Source of the DNA: Microbacterium aurum
GTDB taxonomy: Bacteria; Actinomycetota; Actinomycetes; Actinomycetales; Microbacteriaceae
DNA length: 64,000 bases
Assembly (NCBI RefSeq): GCF_016907815.1
Contig: NZ_JAFBCQ010000001.1
Span: forward strand, 558,001-622,000
Reading direction: 5' to 3'
The notes beneath the pieces were generated by a model. That model saw only the letters and a program-made list of their open reading frames with translations, had not been told where the DNA came from and ran no database searches. How positions within the stretch are numbered: position 1 is the stretch's first letter; each line of letters starts with the position of its first letter. The translations under genes and the position numbers were made by a program. Of this stretch, positions 1 to 7,584 are shown piece after piece.

Positions 1-126
1 GTGCACGCCGTCTTCCGGGTGTAGCCGGTTCGGCGGGGCGTGGCGCGGGATGCCGGGAGCGACGCGGTGTCGATGGGATACTCGGAGCGCCGCGCCGCGC
101 CGAACGCACCCGACAGAAAGGCTCCC

Positions 127-1647
127 GTGGGAACCGTCACCTCCGAACCGATCGTGCACCTCACCTCGAACACGCTCGCCCACATCCATGTGGCCGGTGA
201 GGTCGACGAGGTCTTCGCGTCGACCGAGGAGGGCCTGCGCGGCCGCATCGTCGAGTCGATCCGCCAGCTCGCGGCCTCGGCGGGCGAGCCCGTCACGGCG
301 ATCGTCGTCGACGGCGACGTGCGCTGGCCGCTGATCGTCCACCCCGACGGCGCCTTCATCGAGGCCACGGCCCTCGCCGAGCACGTCGACGGCGAGCCCG
401 CGCCCGCGCCCCACCCGGTGCGCACCGGCGAGGTGCCCGTCCTCGCGGAGGCCGCGGCTGCGGCGGTCGCGGGCGCGGTCGCCGAGGTGCCCGCCTCGGT
501 CGAAGAACCCGCCCCCGTCGAGGAGCCCGCCCGCGTCGAGGTGCCTGCCTCGGTCGAGGCACCCGTTACCGCCTCCGTCGCGGAGCCCGTTCCCGCCCCC
601 GTGGCTGCGCAGCTGGAGCCTGCCGCCGCCCCCGCAGGGCACCTCCGCAGCGACCTGTCCCGGAGCGATCTCGCCCGTCGCGAGAGCGCGCACCGCGACC
701 CCGCACAGCGGGCGACGCCAACCGTCGAGGATCTGCTGAACTCCCGCGCCGATCGCACCAAGCCCCGCGCGACCGAGGGCTGGCAGGGCGCCGTGCGCCG
801 TGCGACCGGTGGGGCGATCTCGCCGCGCCCCGGCAAGGCCGAGCAGTCCCGCCTCGATCGCGAGCGCACGGTGCAGCGGCGGCTCGACGCATCCCGCACG
901 ATCGTCGTGCTCAACCCGAAGGGCGGCGCGCACAAGACGACGTCGACGCTGCTCCTCGCCGCGACCTTCGGCACGCAGCGCGGCGGCGCGACGCTCGCGT
1001 GGGACAACAACGAGACCCGCGGAACGCTCGGCTGGCGCGCGCAGAACGCGCCGCACCACCGCACCGCGGTCGACCTGCTCGAGCACCTCGACCAGTTCAC
1101 CGAGCCGAGCCAGGCGAGCCTCGCCGCGCTCGACACGTACGTGCGCACGCAGGTCGACGCCCGCTTCGATGTGCTCGCGTCGGATGAGGATGCCGCGGCA
1201 TCCTCCACGATCGACGCGGCCGCGTTCGACCGCCTCCACGGTGTGCTGTCGCGCTACTACCGCCTCCTGATCGTCGACACGGGCAACAACATGCGCGCGT
1301 CGAACTGGGTCGCCGCCGTCGCGGCCGCCGATCAGCTCGTGATCGTCTCGACGGTGCGCGAGGACACCGCCGCGAGCGCCGCGTGGCTGCTCGACGGGCT
1401 GCGCGAGAAGGGCTTCGACGCGAAGATCGACGACGCGGTCACGATCCTCGCCGCGCCGTCGGCGAAGCCCGACCGCAAGCTCGCCGAGCGGCTGGAGCGC
1501 CACTTCTCGCAGGTGACGGGCGACGTCGTGCACGTGCCGTTCGACCCGGCGCTGGTCGATGGCGGCCCGATCGACTTCGACGCGCTGTCGCCCGAGTCGC
1601 GCGACGCCTGGCTCACGGCCGCCGCGGCGATCGCCGAGCGGCTCTGA
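127..1647 (+). CDS. ParA/MinD-like P-loop ATPase with long Ala/Pro/Val/Glu-rich linker
   Basis: A 506-residue protein. The GTG at 127 was chosen because AGAAAGG lies just upstream; an in-frame GTG at 40 has no such site. A short N-terminal globular part is followed by a low-complexity stretch (about residues 95-185) built from repeated PVEEPA / PASVE units. The C-terminal half is a ParA/MinD-type ATPase with the deviant Walker A KGGAHKTT near residue 265 and NNETRGTLGW after it. Family members position or partition DNA or surface machinery using ATP. No ParB partner or parS-like site is visible next to it, so the cargo is unknown. A shortened echo of this gene lies at 21952-22008. Confidence 0.8.
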   Translation: MGTVTSEPIVHLTSNTLAHIHVAGEVDEVFASTEEGLRGRIVESIRQLAASAGEPVTAIVVDGDVRWPLIVHPDGAFIEATALAEHVDGEPAPAPHPVRTGEVPVLAEAAAAAVAGAVAEVPASVEEPAPVEEPARVEVPASVEAPVTASVAEPVPAPVAAQLEPAAAPAGHLRSDLSRSDLARRESAHRDPAQRATPTVEDLLNSRADRTKPRATEGWQGAVRRATGGAISPRPGKAEQSRLDRERTVQRRLDASRTIVVLNPKGGAHKTTSTLLLAATFGTQRGGATLAWDNNETRGTLGWRAQNAPHHRTAVDLLEHLDQFTEPSQASLAALDTYVRTQVDARFDVLASDEDAAASSTIDAAAFDRLHGVLSRYYRLLIVDTGNNMRASNWVAAVAAADQLVIVSTVREDTAASAAWLLDGLREKGFDAKIDDAVTILAAPSAKPDRKLAERLERHFSQVTGDVVHVPFDPALVDGGPIDFDALSPESRDAWLTAAAAIAERL

Positions 1648-1659
1648 CCCGCGACCCCC

Positions 1660-1720
1660 GTTCATCCGTCCCTCGGGGTCGCTTCCGCGCACGCGTAGCG
1701 GTACGACGGGCCGGATGAAC
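1660..1720. repeat. Copy A of a dispersed ~57-bp palindromic intergenic repeat
   Basis: The ends GTTCATCCG (1660-1668) and CGGATGAAC (1712-1720) are inverted copies, with a CGTAGCGGTAC-like core between them. The same CATCCGTCCCT...TAGCGG...CCGGATGA layout recurs at 21736 and 21821. It sits between two converging genes and could also end transcription on both strands. Confidence 0.65.
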
Positions 1721-1754
1721 GGATGCGGGCCGAGCACCGCCCGCGCCCCGCGGC

Positions 1755-2948
1755 TCAGACCGCGCGCAACCCGCCGCCGAGGTCGACGGGGGTGCCGTCG
1801 ATGTTGCCCACGATCCCGCGGATGATGCCAACACCGTCGGCGCCGCGCAGGCTCTCGTACCAGGCCTCGGTGGCGTCCACGTCGAACGCGTGCGTCTCGT
1901 AGCCGCGCTTGCGCGCCCGCAGCACGAGGTCGCCCGCGCGCTCCGCGCGCATCTGCTCGTACCGCTTCAGGGTGTCTTCGACGCTCACGGTGTTCGTCGC
2001 GAACGCGATGCCGAGCGCGAAGGCATCCTCGAGCGCCGAGCACGCGCCCTGCCCGATGTCGGGCGCCGTGTTGTGCGCCGCATCGCCGAGGATCGCGACG
2101 CGCCCTTTCGCCCACGTCGAGAACGGCGTGATGTCCCAGATCTCGACGCGATTGAGGGATGCCTCGGGATCGATGGCATCCACCAGTGCCTGCACGCCGG
2201 GAGCCCACCCGTCGAACGCCGCACGCAGCGGTGCGACGCCGTCGGCGCGGTCGTACTCGAGCCCCGCCGGCTGCGGCACGTCGAACCAGAAGTAGAACCG
2301 GTCGCCCGCGACGGGCATGACCGCCGCGCGCTTGCCGTCGGCGACGTAGGTGGTCCACGCGGTGGCGCGGCCGATCGCGGCATCCGCCGGGATCAGCCCG
2401 TTGAAGTTGGTGTACCCGGAGTACTCGCGCACGATCTCGGGCGCGCCGTCGGGCTGCACGTAGTCGCGCGTGATCGAACGCGCGCCGTCGGCGCCGATCA
2501 GCAGGTCGCCCGTGTCGGTCGTGCCGTCGGCGAAGGTCACCGTGACCTTCGTGCCGTCATCGGCGATGCCGACCACCTGCCGCCCGAGGTGGATGCGATC
2601 CATCCCGACGCGCTCCATCAGCAGCGCCTGCAGGTCGGCGCGCGCGACGGGGTAGGGCTTCTGCCCTGCCATCGCCGTGACCGGGGCGAGCGAGAAGTCG
2701 CACATCGTCTCACCGGTGTGTCCCTCGAGGTAGACCATGTCGGCCATGTCGCCGCCGAGGGCGGCGACTTCGGCGCCGACGCCGAGCCAGTTGAGCACCT
2801 TGACGCCGTTGGACCACAGCGACAGCGCCGCGCCGACCGGCTTGTTCTCACGCATCCGGTCGTAGATGACGACCTCGTGTCCGAGTCGTGCGAGCGCGAT
2901 CCCCGCGCTCGTCCCGCCGATGCCCGCGCCCACGATGATGACCTTCAC
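1755..2948 (-). CDS. hpxO: FAD-dependent urate hydroxylase
   Basis: A 397-residue flavoprotein monooxygenase that converts urate to 5-hydroxyisourate with NAD(P)H and O2 in the cytosol. The FAD-binding GAGIGG is at residues 7-12, GADGARS lies mid-protein, and the second FAD motif GDAAHNTAPDIGQGA is near residue 290. The overall sequence reads like HpxO rather than a salicylate or aromatic hydroxylase. It is the last gene of a leftward operon uraD-uraH-hpxO, 63 bp after uraH, so the three successive steps from urate to allantoin are encoded together. Confidence 0.88.
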   Translation of the reverse strand: MKVIIVGAGIGGTSAGIALARLGHEVVIYDRMRENKPVGAALSLWSNGVKVLNWLGVGAEVAALGGDMADMVYLEGHTGETMCDFSLAPVTAMAGQKPYPVARADLQALLMERVGMDRIHLGRQVVGIADDGTKVTVTFADGTTDTGDLLIGADGARSITRDYVQPDGAPEIVREYSGYTNFNGLIPADAAIGRATAWTTYVADGKRAAVMPVAGDRFYFWFDVPQPAGLEYDRADGVAPLRAAFDGWAPGVQALVDAIDPEASLNRVEIWDITPFSTWAKGRVAILGDAAHNTAPDIGQGACSALEDAFALGIAFATNTVSVEDTLKRYEQMRAERAGDLVLRARKRGYETHAFDVDATEAWYESLRGADGVGIIRGIVGNIDGTPVDLGGGLRAV

Positions 2949-3011
2949 ATCCGCAGGCTACGGAGGCTGTGTCACCGTCAGGTTTCGTCGCGCTACCGGA
3001 GCGTTACGCCG

Positions 3012-3332
3012 TCACGACCCGCGATACGTCGAGTACGCGAACGGGCTCAGCAGCAACGGCACGTGGTAGTGCGGACCGTCTGCGACGGTGAACGCGACCG
3101 TCACCGACGGGTAGAAGGTCTCGACTCCCTGCGCCGCGAAGTACGGCCTGGTGTCGAACCTCAGCGAGTAGTCGCCCGGCTCCAGCACGTCCGGACCGAG
3201 CGCGAGCCGCCCGTCGGCGTCGGTCTGTCCCGACGCGACGGCGACGCCGTCGGGTCCCGCCAGGGTCACCGCGACGCCCGTCGCCGGCACACCCGCGGTC
3301 GCGTCGAGGATGTGGGTCGTCAGGTGGCTCAT
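3012..3332 (-). CDS. uraH: 5-hydroxyisourate hydrolase (transthyretin-like)
   Basis: A 106-residue protein hydrolysing 5-hydroxyisourate to OHCU. It begins MSHLTTHILD, the usual family start with its active-site histidine, and ends in the signature YRGS tetrapeptide. The ATG at 3332 has GGAGG just upstream and lies one base from the uraD stop, so the two are translationally coupled. Length and both ends match the family well. Confidence 0.93.
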   Translation of the reverse strand: MSHLTTHILDATAGVPATGVAVTLAGPDGVAVASGQTDADGRLALGPDVLEPGDYSLRFDTRPYFAAQGVETFYPSVTVAFTVADGPHYHVPLLLSPFAYSTYRGS

Positions 3333-3333
3333 G

Positions 3334-3831
3334 TCAGTCCTCCAGGCTTGAGCGCAGGCGCAGCAGCGCGATCTGGCGCAGCTGATCGCGCGCCTCGGCG
3401 GCCTCCGCGGCGTCGTCGTTGCCCAGGCGGCGGCGCACTTCGGCGAGCATCTCTTCGGCACTGCGGCCCGCGGCGCGGATCAGGAACACGCGCCCGAACC
3501 GGGCCTCGTAGTCGGCGTTGGCCTGTGCCATGGCATCCGTCGCCGACACGGATGCCGTCGCCATCGCCGCCTGCTCGCGGGTGCTCGCTGCGGCTTCCGC
3601 CCCCGACCCCGCGGGCTTCTGCCCGATGCGCGGGTGGTGAGCGAGCGCGGCATCCAGGTCGGCGTCGCTCCAGCCGCGGGCGAGCGCGTCGGCGCGCGCG
3701 GCAGCCTCGTCGACCGAGGCGTACGGACGTGCTGCGACGACCGCGTCGACCCACGTGGGGACCGCCGCCCACACCGCGACCGTCGCCGTGGCCGTCTCGC
3801 GGTCGGTGGCGTTGAACTCGTCGAGTCTCAT
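3334..3831 (-). CDS. uraD: OHCU decarboxylase
   Basis: A 165-residue enzyme decarboxylating 2-oxo-4-hydroxy-4-carboxy-5-ureidoimidazoline to S-allantoin. The catalytic-histidine motif HHPRIG is present around residue 75, with the conserved NADYEARFGRVFLIRAAG helix further on. The ATG at 3831 was chosen because the protein then starts with the family's typical short acidic N-terminus and a TANNNT -10 lies six bases upstream. It is the first gene of the uraD-uraH-hpxO operon. Confidence 0.92.
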   Translation of the reverse strand: MRLDEFNATDRETATATVAVWAAVPTWVDAVVAARPYASVDEAAARADALARGWSDADLDAALAHHPRIGQKPAGSGAEAAASTREQAAMATASVSATDAMAQANADYEARFGRVFLIRAAGRSAEEMLAEVRRRLGNDDAAEAAEARDQLRQIALLRLRSSLED

Positions 3832-3837
3832 GCACCG

Positions 3838-3858
3838 ACCGTATCGCCGCGGCGTTTC
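3838..3858 (-). promoter_or_regulatory. Probable uraD operon promoter with GAAAC element
   Basis: Read on the minus strand this is GAAAC, eight bases, then GATACGGT. TACGGT fits the actinobacterial -10 TANNNT and ends six bases before the uraD ATG, so the transcript should be leaderless. The same GAAAC-N8 spacing occurs in front of the LOG and deaminase genes at 14961 and 15055. Confidence 0.55.
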
Positions 3859-3890
3859 GGCCCCGTAACGTGCGCTCAGCGCCCCGGGTC

Positions 3891-3998
3891 GACGGTGTCG
3901 CGTCGGCTGTGGGCCTCGCGACCGCGATGGTGCGGATGGGCCTGAAGACGAGCAAGCGCAGCGAGTACGTGAGCCCGCCCCGCCTCGTCGCTGTGTGA
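3891..3998 (+). other. Short open frame, possible 3' remnant of a gene
   Basis: On the plus strand an open frame ends at TGA 3996-3998 and encodes a tail ending KTSKRSEYVSPPRLVAV. It has no credible start and lies over the promoter of the leftward uraD operon. The residue pattern looks like a real protein tail rather than shadow, but I cannot name the family; it may be chance. Confidence 0.25.
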
Positions 3999-4019
3999 GG
4001 CGCTGCCCCGCGGCCGGGG

Positions 4020-4808
4020 TCACGCGTGATCGCCTGCGCCGTGCACCAGGTCGGAGATCTCGCGCTTGTACGCGTTGAACGCGGGGGTCGTGACATCCCG
4101 CGGCTCCGGCAGGTCGATCGGCACGGTGCGCGCGATGTGCCCGGGCACGCCGTGCGAGGCCCCACCGGTCATCACCACCACGCGGTCGGCGAGGAACACG
4201 GCCTCTTCGATCGAGTGCGTCACGAAGACGACGGTTGTGCGGGTCTCGAGGTGGATGCGCTTGAGCTCGGCCTGAAGATCCGACCGCGTCAGCGCATCCA
4301 GCGCGCCGAACGGCTCATCCATCAGCAGCACGCTCGGCTCGTTCGCGAGGACGCGGGCGATCGCGACCCGCTGCTGCATGCCGCCGGACAGCTCGCCCGG
4401 GTAACGGTCGGCGAAGCGGCTCAGCCCGACGGTCTCGGTGAACCGGTCCGCAAGCTCGCGCACACGTGCGCGCGGCAGGCGCCGCCGTTTCGGGCCGTAG
4501 GCGATGTTCTCGCGCACCGTGAGCCAGGGGAACAGCCCGTAGTCCTGGAAGACGACCCCCCGGTCCGGACCGGGGGCGGTCACGGGCCGCCCGCCGACGG
4601 TGACGCTGCCGCTCGTGGCGGGCTCGAATCCGGCGAGGATGCGCAGCACGGTGCTCTTGCCGCAGCCGGATGCGCCGACGACGGCGATGAACTCGCCCGC
4701 CGCGATGTCGATGTCGACGTCGGCGACGGCCTGCACGCCGGCCCATTCCGGACCGTAGCGCTTGCCGAGATCCTGCAGGACGACGTCGGCGGTGGTCAGA
4801 TCGGTCAT
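4020..4808 (-). CDS. ABC transporter ATPase, SsuB/TauB type
   Basis: A 262-residue ATPase energising import across the membrane. Walker A is GASGCGKST, the signature is LSGGMQQR, Walker B is [11 protein letters not shown], followed by the H-loop THSIEEA. This layout is typical of nitrate/sulfonate/taurine and pyrimidine-precursor importers. It starts at the ATG 4808, just 14 bp after the permease stop, and its gene order (binding protein, permease, ATPase) lies inside the purine block. A purine-derived or ureide substrate is an inference from location only. Confidence 0.85.
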   Translation of the reverse strand: MTDLTTADVVLQDLGKRYGPEWAGVQAVADVDIDIAAGEFIAVVGASGCGKSTVLRILAGFEPATSGSVTVGGRPVTAPGPDRGVVFQDYGLFPWLTVRENIAYGPKRRRLPRARVRELADRFTETVGLSRFADRYPGELSGGMQQRVAIARVLANEPSVLLMDEPFGALDALTRSDLQAELKRIHLETRTTVVFVTHSIEEAVFLADRVVVMTGGASHGVPGHIARTVPIDLPEPRDVTTPAFNAYKREISDLVHGAGDHA

Positions 4809-4822
4809 GTGCTGTGCTCCCG

Positions 4823-5689
4823 TCACTTCACCAGGGGGCGCCCGCGCGTGAGCAGGCGGAAGGCTCCGACGAGGATGCGGTCGGAGAGGAAGCCGGCGAG
4901 GCCGATCACGATCATGCCGACGACGATCATGTCGGTGCGCACCACGTCGCGGGCGAGGATGATCGCAGAGCCGAGGCCGACGTTGACGCCGACGCTCTCG
5001 CCGAGCACGAGCACGACCCAGGCGAGCCCGAGCCCGACGCGCATTCCGTTGATGACGGCTGCCGCCGAGGCGGGCACGACGATCTGGCCGAGGATCTCCC
5101 ACCGCCTGGCGCCGAGCATCTGCCCGGCCTCGATGAGCCGACCCGGGACCTCTTTGGATCCGCTGATCGCGCCGAGCACGATCGGGAAGAACGAGGAGAG
5201 GGCGATCAGGAAGATCGTCGCCTGGTCGCCCCAGCCGATGAGGAGGCCGACGAGGGGCACCCACGCCGTCGCCGGAATCGGCCGGAACAGGTTGATGAAC
5301 GGATCGAACATCGCGTCCATCTTGTAGTAGCGGCCCATCAGGATGCCGAGGGGGATGGCCAGCACCGACGCGATGAGGAAGCCGATGAGCACCCGCAGCG
5401 ACGACGCCCCGAGGTTGACCCACAGGTCGCCGGAGAAGGCGTCGTCGTGGATGCCCCCGAATGCGTAGTCCCACAGCGACGCGACGACGTCGCCGGGGGC
5501 GGGCAGGTACCCCATCCGGATGCCGATGAGGGGAATCTCCCACGCCTGGTCGCGCCCGACCTGCCACAAGACGAGGAAGAGGAACGGGATCGGGATCCCG
5601 AGGAGGATCCGCGTGAGGAGTGCGCGCTGATTGGGTCGTTGCGCGGGAGGGCGTCGGCGCACGGGTCGCGCCGTCGTCTGCGTGGCCAT
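4823..5689 (-). CDS. ABC transporter permease, SsuC/TauC type
   Basis: A 288-residue permease with an N-terminal hydrophobic segment (ILLGIPIPFLFLVLW), about six membrane spans and the EAA-like loop EAGQMLGARRWEILGQIVVP that contacts the ATPase. The ATG at 5689 is preferred because GAAGGGCGG precedes it. A GTG at 5746 overlaps the previous stop but would put a strong hairpin inside the coding region and has no ribosome site. It functions with the adjoining ATPase and lipoprotein. Confidence 0.84.
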   Translation of the reverse strand: MATQTTARPVRRRPPAQRPNQRALLTRILLGIPIPFLFLVLWQVGRDQAWEIPLIGIRMGYLPAPGDVVASLWDYAFGGIHDDAFSGDLWVNLGASSLRVLIGFLIASVLAIPLGILMGRYYKMDAMFDPFINLFRPIPATAWVPLVGLLIGWGDQATIFLIALSSFFPIVLGAISGSKEVPGRLIEAGQMLGARRWEILGQIVVPASAAAVINGMRVGLGLAWVVLVLGESVGVNVGLGSAIILARDVVRTDMIVVGMIVIGLAGFLSDRILVGAFRLLTRGRPLVK

Positions 5690-5704
5690 GCGGCCGCCCT
5701 TCTG

Positions 5705-5738
5705 GCGTGCGGGGGAGGCCGCAGCCGCCCCCGCACGC
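5705..5738 (-). terminator. Strong intergenic hairpin between binding protein and permease
   Basis: An 11-bp perfect stem (GCGTGCGGGGG at 5705-5715 with its complement at 5728-5738) closes a 12-base loop. It lies between the binding-protein stop and the permease ribosome site, with no T-run. Such hairpins commonly act as mRNA stabilisers or partial terminators that give more binding protein than permease. Confidence 0.6.
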
Positions 5739-5742
5739 GCGA

Positions 5743-6699
5743 TCACGAGGTGAAGGAGGTGTCCACGATGTCGTCGCCCGTGGGCGTCGTGGTGATGAGC
5801 CCGATCGAGGCCATCGCCTCGGCGAGGGCGGAGAGCTGTCCGACGTACTCGTCGGACAGATCCGAGCGCAGCCAGAAGTTCGCCAGCGCCGACGTGAACA
5901 CGTCCTCGTCACCGCCGAACTCCTCGACCATGCCGGGCAGCCACTCCTCGATGTTGTCGGCCATGTAGGCGGTCGTCGCGGCGTGCGTGTCGACGACCTT
6001 CTGCACGAGCTCGGGGTTCTCCTCGATGAGCTTGCCGGTGGTGACCAGGCCGATGTTGACCTTGCCGATGGGCGTCGAGTACGGATCGACGACCTCGGTG
6101 CCGCCCGCGTTCTTCGCGATCGAGACGCCGATCTCGACGCCCATGAACGCGTCGATGTCGCCCGCGATGAACGCCGACGCCATCTCGGGCACGGGGATCA
6201 CCGACAGCTCGAAGTCCTCGGGGGTGAGGCCGGCCTCATCGATCAGCAGGCGGAGGGCGACCTCCTGGGCCGAACCCTGGACGATGCCGATCTTCTTGCC
6301 GACGAGCTCGTCGAGGCTCGACTCGCCGTTGCCGATGAAGCCGGATCCGCCGTCGGCGGCGCTCGCGATGATCTTGAGGTCGCGGCCCTGCGCGATGGAG
6401 GAGATCGTCGGGGTGACACCCGAGATCGCGAAGTCGATCGACCCCGACACGAGCGCGTCGGACAGGGCGGGCGTCGTGTCGAGCGTGACGACCTCGAACT
6501 TCACACCGTCGACGGCGTGGTCGTCGTAGAGGAACGGCTGGTAGAAGTGCGGCTGGCCGCGCAGGGTGCCGATCTTGACGGTGACGGTCTCGGCGGCATC
6601 CGACGACGCGGGTGTCGTGTCACCCGAGCTGCAGGCGGACAAGATGAGGACGGATGCCACGGCCAGCGCGGCGGCGATGCGAGGACGGAATCGTGCCAT
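5743..6699 (-). CDS. ABC transporter substrate-binding lipoprotein, NMT1/TauA-like
   Basis: A 318-residue lipoprotein. The signal ends in the lipobox LSAC with the lipidated Cys near residue 22. The fold is that of SsuA/TauA/NMT1 proteins: VKIGTLRGQPHFYQP at the start, GSIDFAISGVTPTI, then GKKIGIVQGSAQE. It begins at ATG 6699 with GGGAGTCC upstream. It faces the XRE-cupin regulator across a 191-bp shared promoter region and heads the importer operon. The ligand cannot be read from sequence; allantoin, urate or another purine derivative would fit the location. Confidence 0.83.
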   Translation of the reverse strand: MARFRPRIAAALAVASVLILSACSSGDTTPASSDAAETVTVKIGTLRGQPHFYQPFLYDDHAVDGVKFEVVTLDTTPALSDALVSGSIDFAISGVTPTISSIAQGRDLKIIASAADGGSGFIGNGESSLDELVGKKIGIVQGSAQEVALRLLIDEAGLTPEDFELSVIPVPEMASAFIAGDIDAFMGVEIGVSIAKNAGGTEVVDPYSTPIGKVNIGLVTTGKLIEENPELVQKVVDTHAATTAYMADNIEEWLPGMVEEFGGDEDVFTSALANFWLRSDLSDEYVGQLSALAEAMASIGLITTTPTGDDIVDTSFTS

Positions 6700-6817
6700 G
6701 TGAAGGACTCCCGGGGTCGGTCCGCCGACGACACGGCCGACGGACGGTGCGAGGTGCTGTGTGGCCCCAGTAAAGCGAGCGCGGTCGCGCTCGCCATGAA
6801 GGCGGTGTAACGGTTGT

Positions 6818-6835
6818 GTTAAGTCATGACTGAAC
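6818..6835. promoter_or_regulatory. Palindrome in the divergent importer/regulator promoter region
   Basis: GTTAAGTCATGACTGAAC pairs in eight of nine positions about its centre. It lies midway between the leftward importer operon and the rightward XRE-cupin gene, where an autoregulating dimer would bind. A looser palindrome sharing the GTTAAG half is at 7563-7579 in front of the allantoinase operon. Confidence 0.5.
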
Positions 6836-6890
6836 ACACGCGCAGTCGGTCGCGCATACGATGGGTCGCGCACGAGGACCGGAGGATGCC

Positions 6891-7511
6891 GTGGAAGAGA
6901 GCCCCCTGCCCGCACAGATCGGTGCGCGACTGCGTCGGCTGCGGACGGCCTCGGGCCGCTCCCTCGCGTCGGTCGCACAGCAGCTCGGCATCTCGTCGAG
7001 CGCGCTGTCGCAGATCGAGACGGGCACGATGCGTCCCTCGGTCAACCGGCTCGTCGAGCTCGTCGCCGTGCTGGGCGCTCCCGTGTCGGCGATCTTCGAT
7101 GATCTCGATCTGTTCGCACCCGACCTCGATCACGCCGCAGGTGACGTCGCCGAGCCCGTCCCGGGGGTCCTCGTCACCGGGCCGGGCGAGGCTGCCCCCG
7201 CACAGCTGGACCAGGGCGTCGTCTACCGGCGGCTGTCGCCGGCGCCTCTTCCCGGCGTGGACTTCTTCGAGTCGATCTACCCGCCTGGCTCCGCGTCGAG
7301 CGCCGACGGTGCGATGCTCGTGCATGACGGCCTCGAGTCGGGTTACGTGCGGTCGGGCGAGCTCACGTTCGAGTTCACGGAAGGCGCCGTGCGGCTCGGC
7401 GCAGGCGGGTCGCTCTCGTTCGCCGCGTCGCGGCCGCACCGCGTCGTCAACCAGACGGCGGAGGTCGCCTCGGCGATCTGGCTGACGATCCTCCCGGCGC
7501 GCGGCGCGTGA
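6891..7511 (+). CDS. XRE-family regulator with C-terminal cupin
   Basis: A 206-residue transcription factor. Residues about 10-65 are a helix-turn-helix of XRE type (SLASVAQQLGISSSALSQIE). Residues about 120-200 form a cupin barrel that in this family senses a small ligand. The GTG at 6891 follows GGAGG by five bases and is preferred over an ATG at 6861 with no site. Sitting between the importer and allantoinase operons, it is the likely local regulator of ureide uptake and breakdown. Confidence 0.8.
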   Translation: MEESPLPAQIGARLRRLRTASGRSLASVAQQLGISSSALSQIETGTMRPSVNRLVELVAVLGAPVSAIFDDLDLFAPDLDHAAGDVAEPVPGVLVTGPGEAAPAQLDQGVVYRRLSPAPLPGVDFFESIYPPGSASSADGAMLVHDGLESGYVRSGELTFEFTEGAVRLGAGGSLSFAASRPHRVVNQTAEVASAIWLTILPARGA

Positions 7512-7563
7512 ACCCCGCGGCGTTTCACACGCCCGTTACGTGGGGGTAATCGCTCGCGTCACG

Positions 7564-7579
7564 TTAAGCAATAGCTTTA
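7564..7579 (+). promoter_or_regulatory. Operator/promoter candidate of the allantoinase operon
   Basis: TTAAGCAATAGCTTTA is an imperfect palindrome and contains TAGCTT (7573-7578), a TANNNT -10 six bases before the GTG at 7585. A repressor binding here would cover the -10. The motif shares GTTAAG with the palindrome at 6818. Confidence 0.45.
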
Positions 7580-7584
7580 GAAGC

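Noticed and set aside
1890-3815. A 641-residue frame opposite hpxO, uraH and uraD
   Set aside because: Antisense shadow of three genes with diagnostic motifs.
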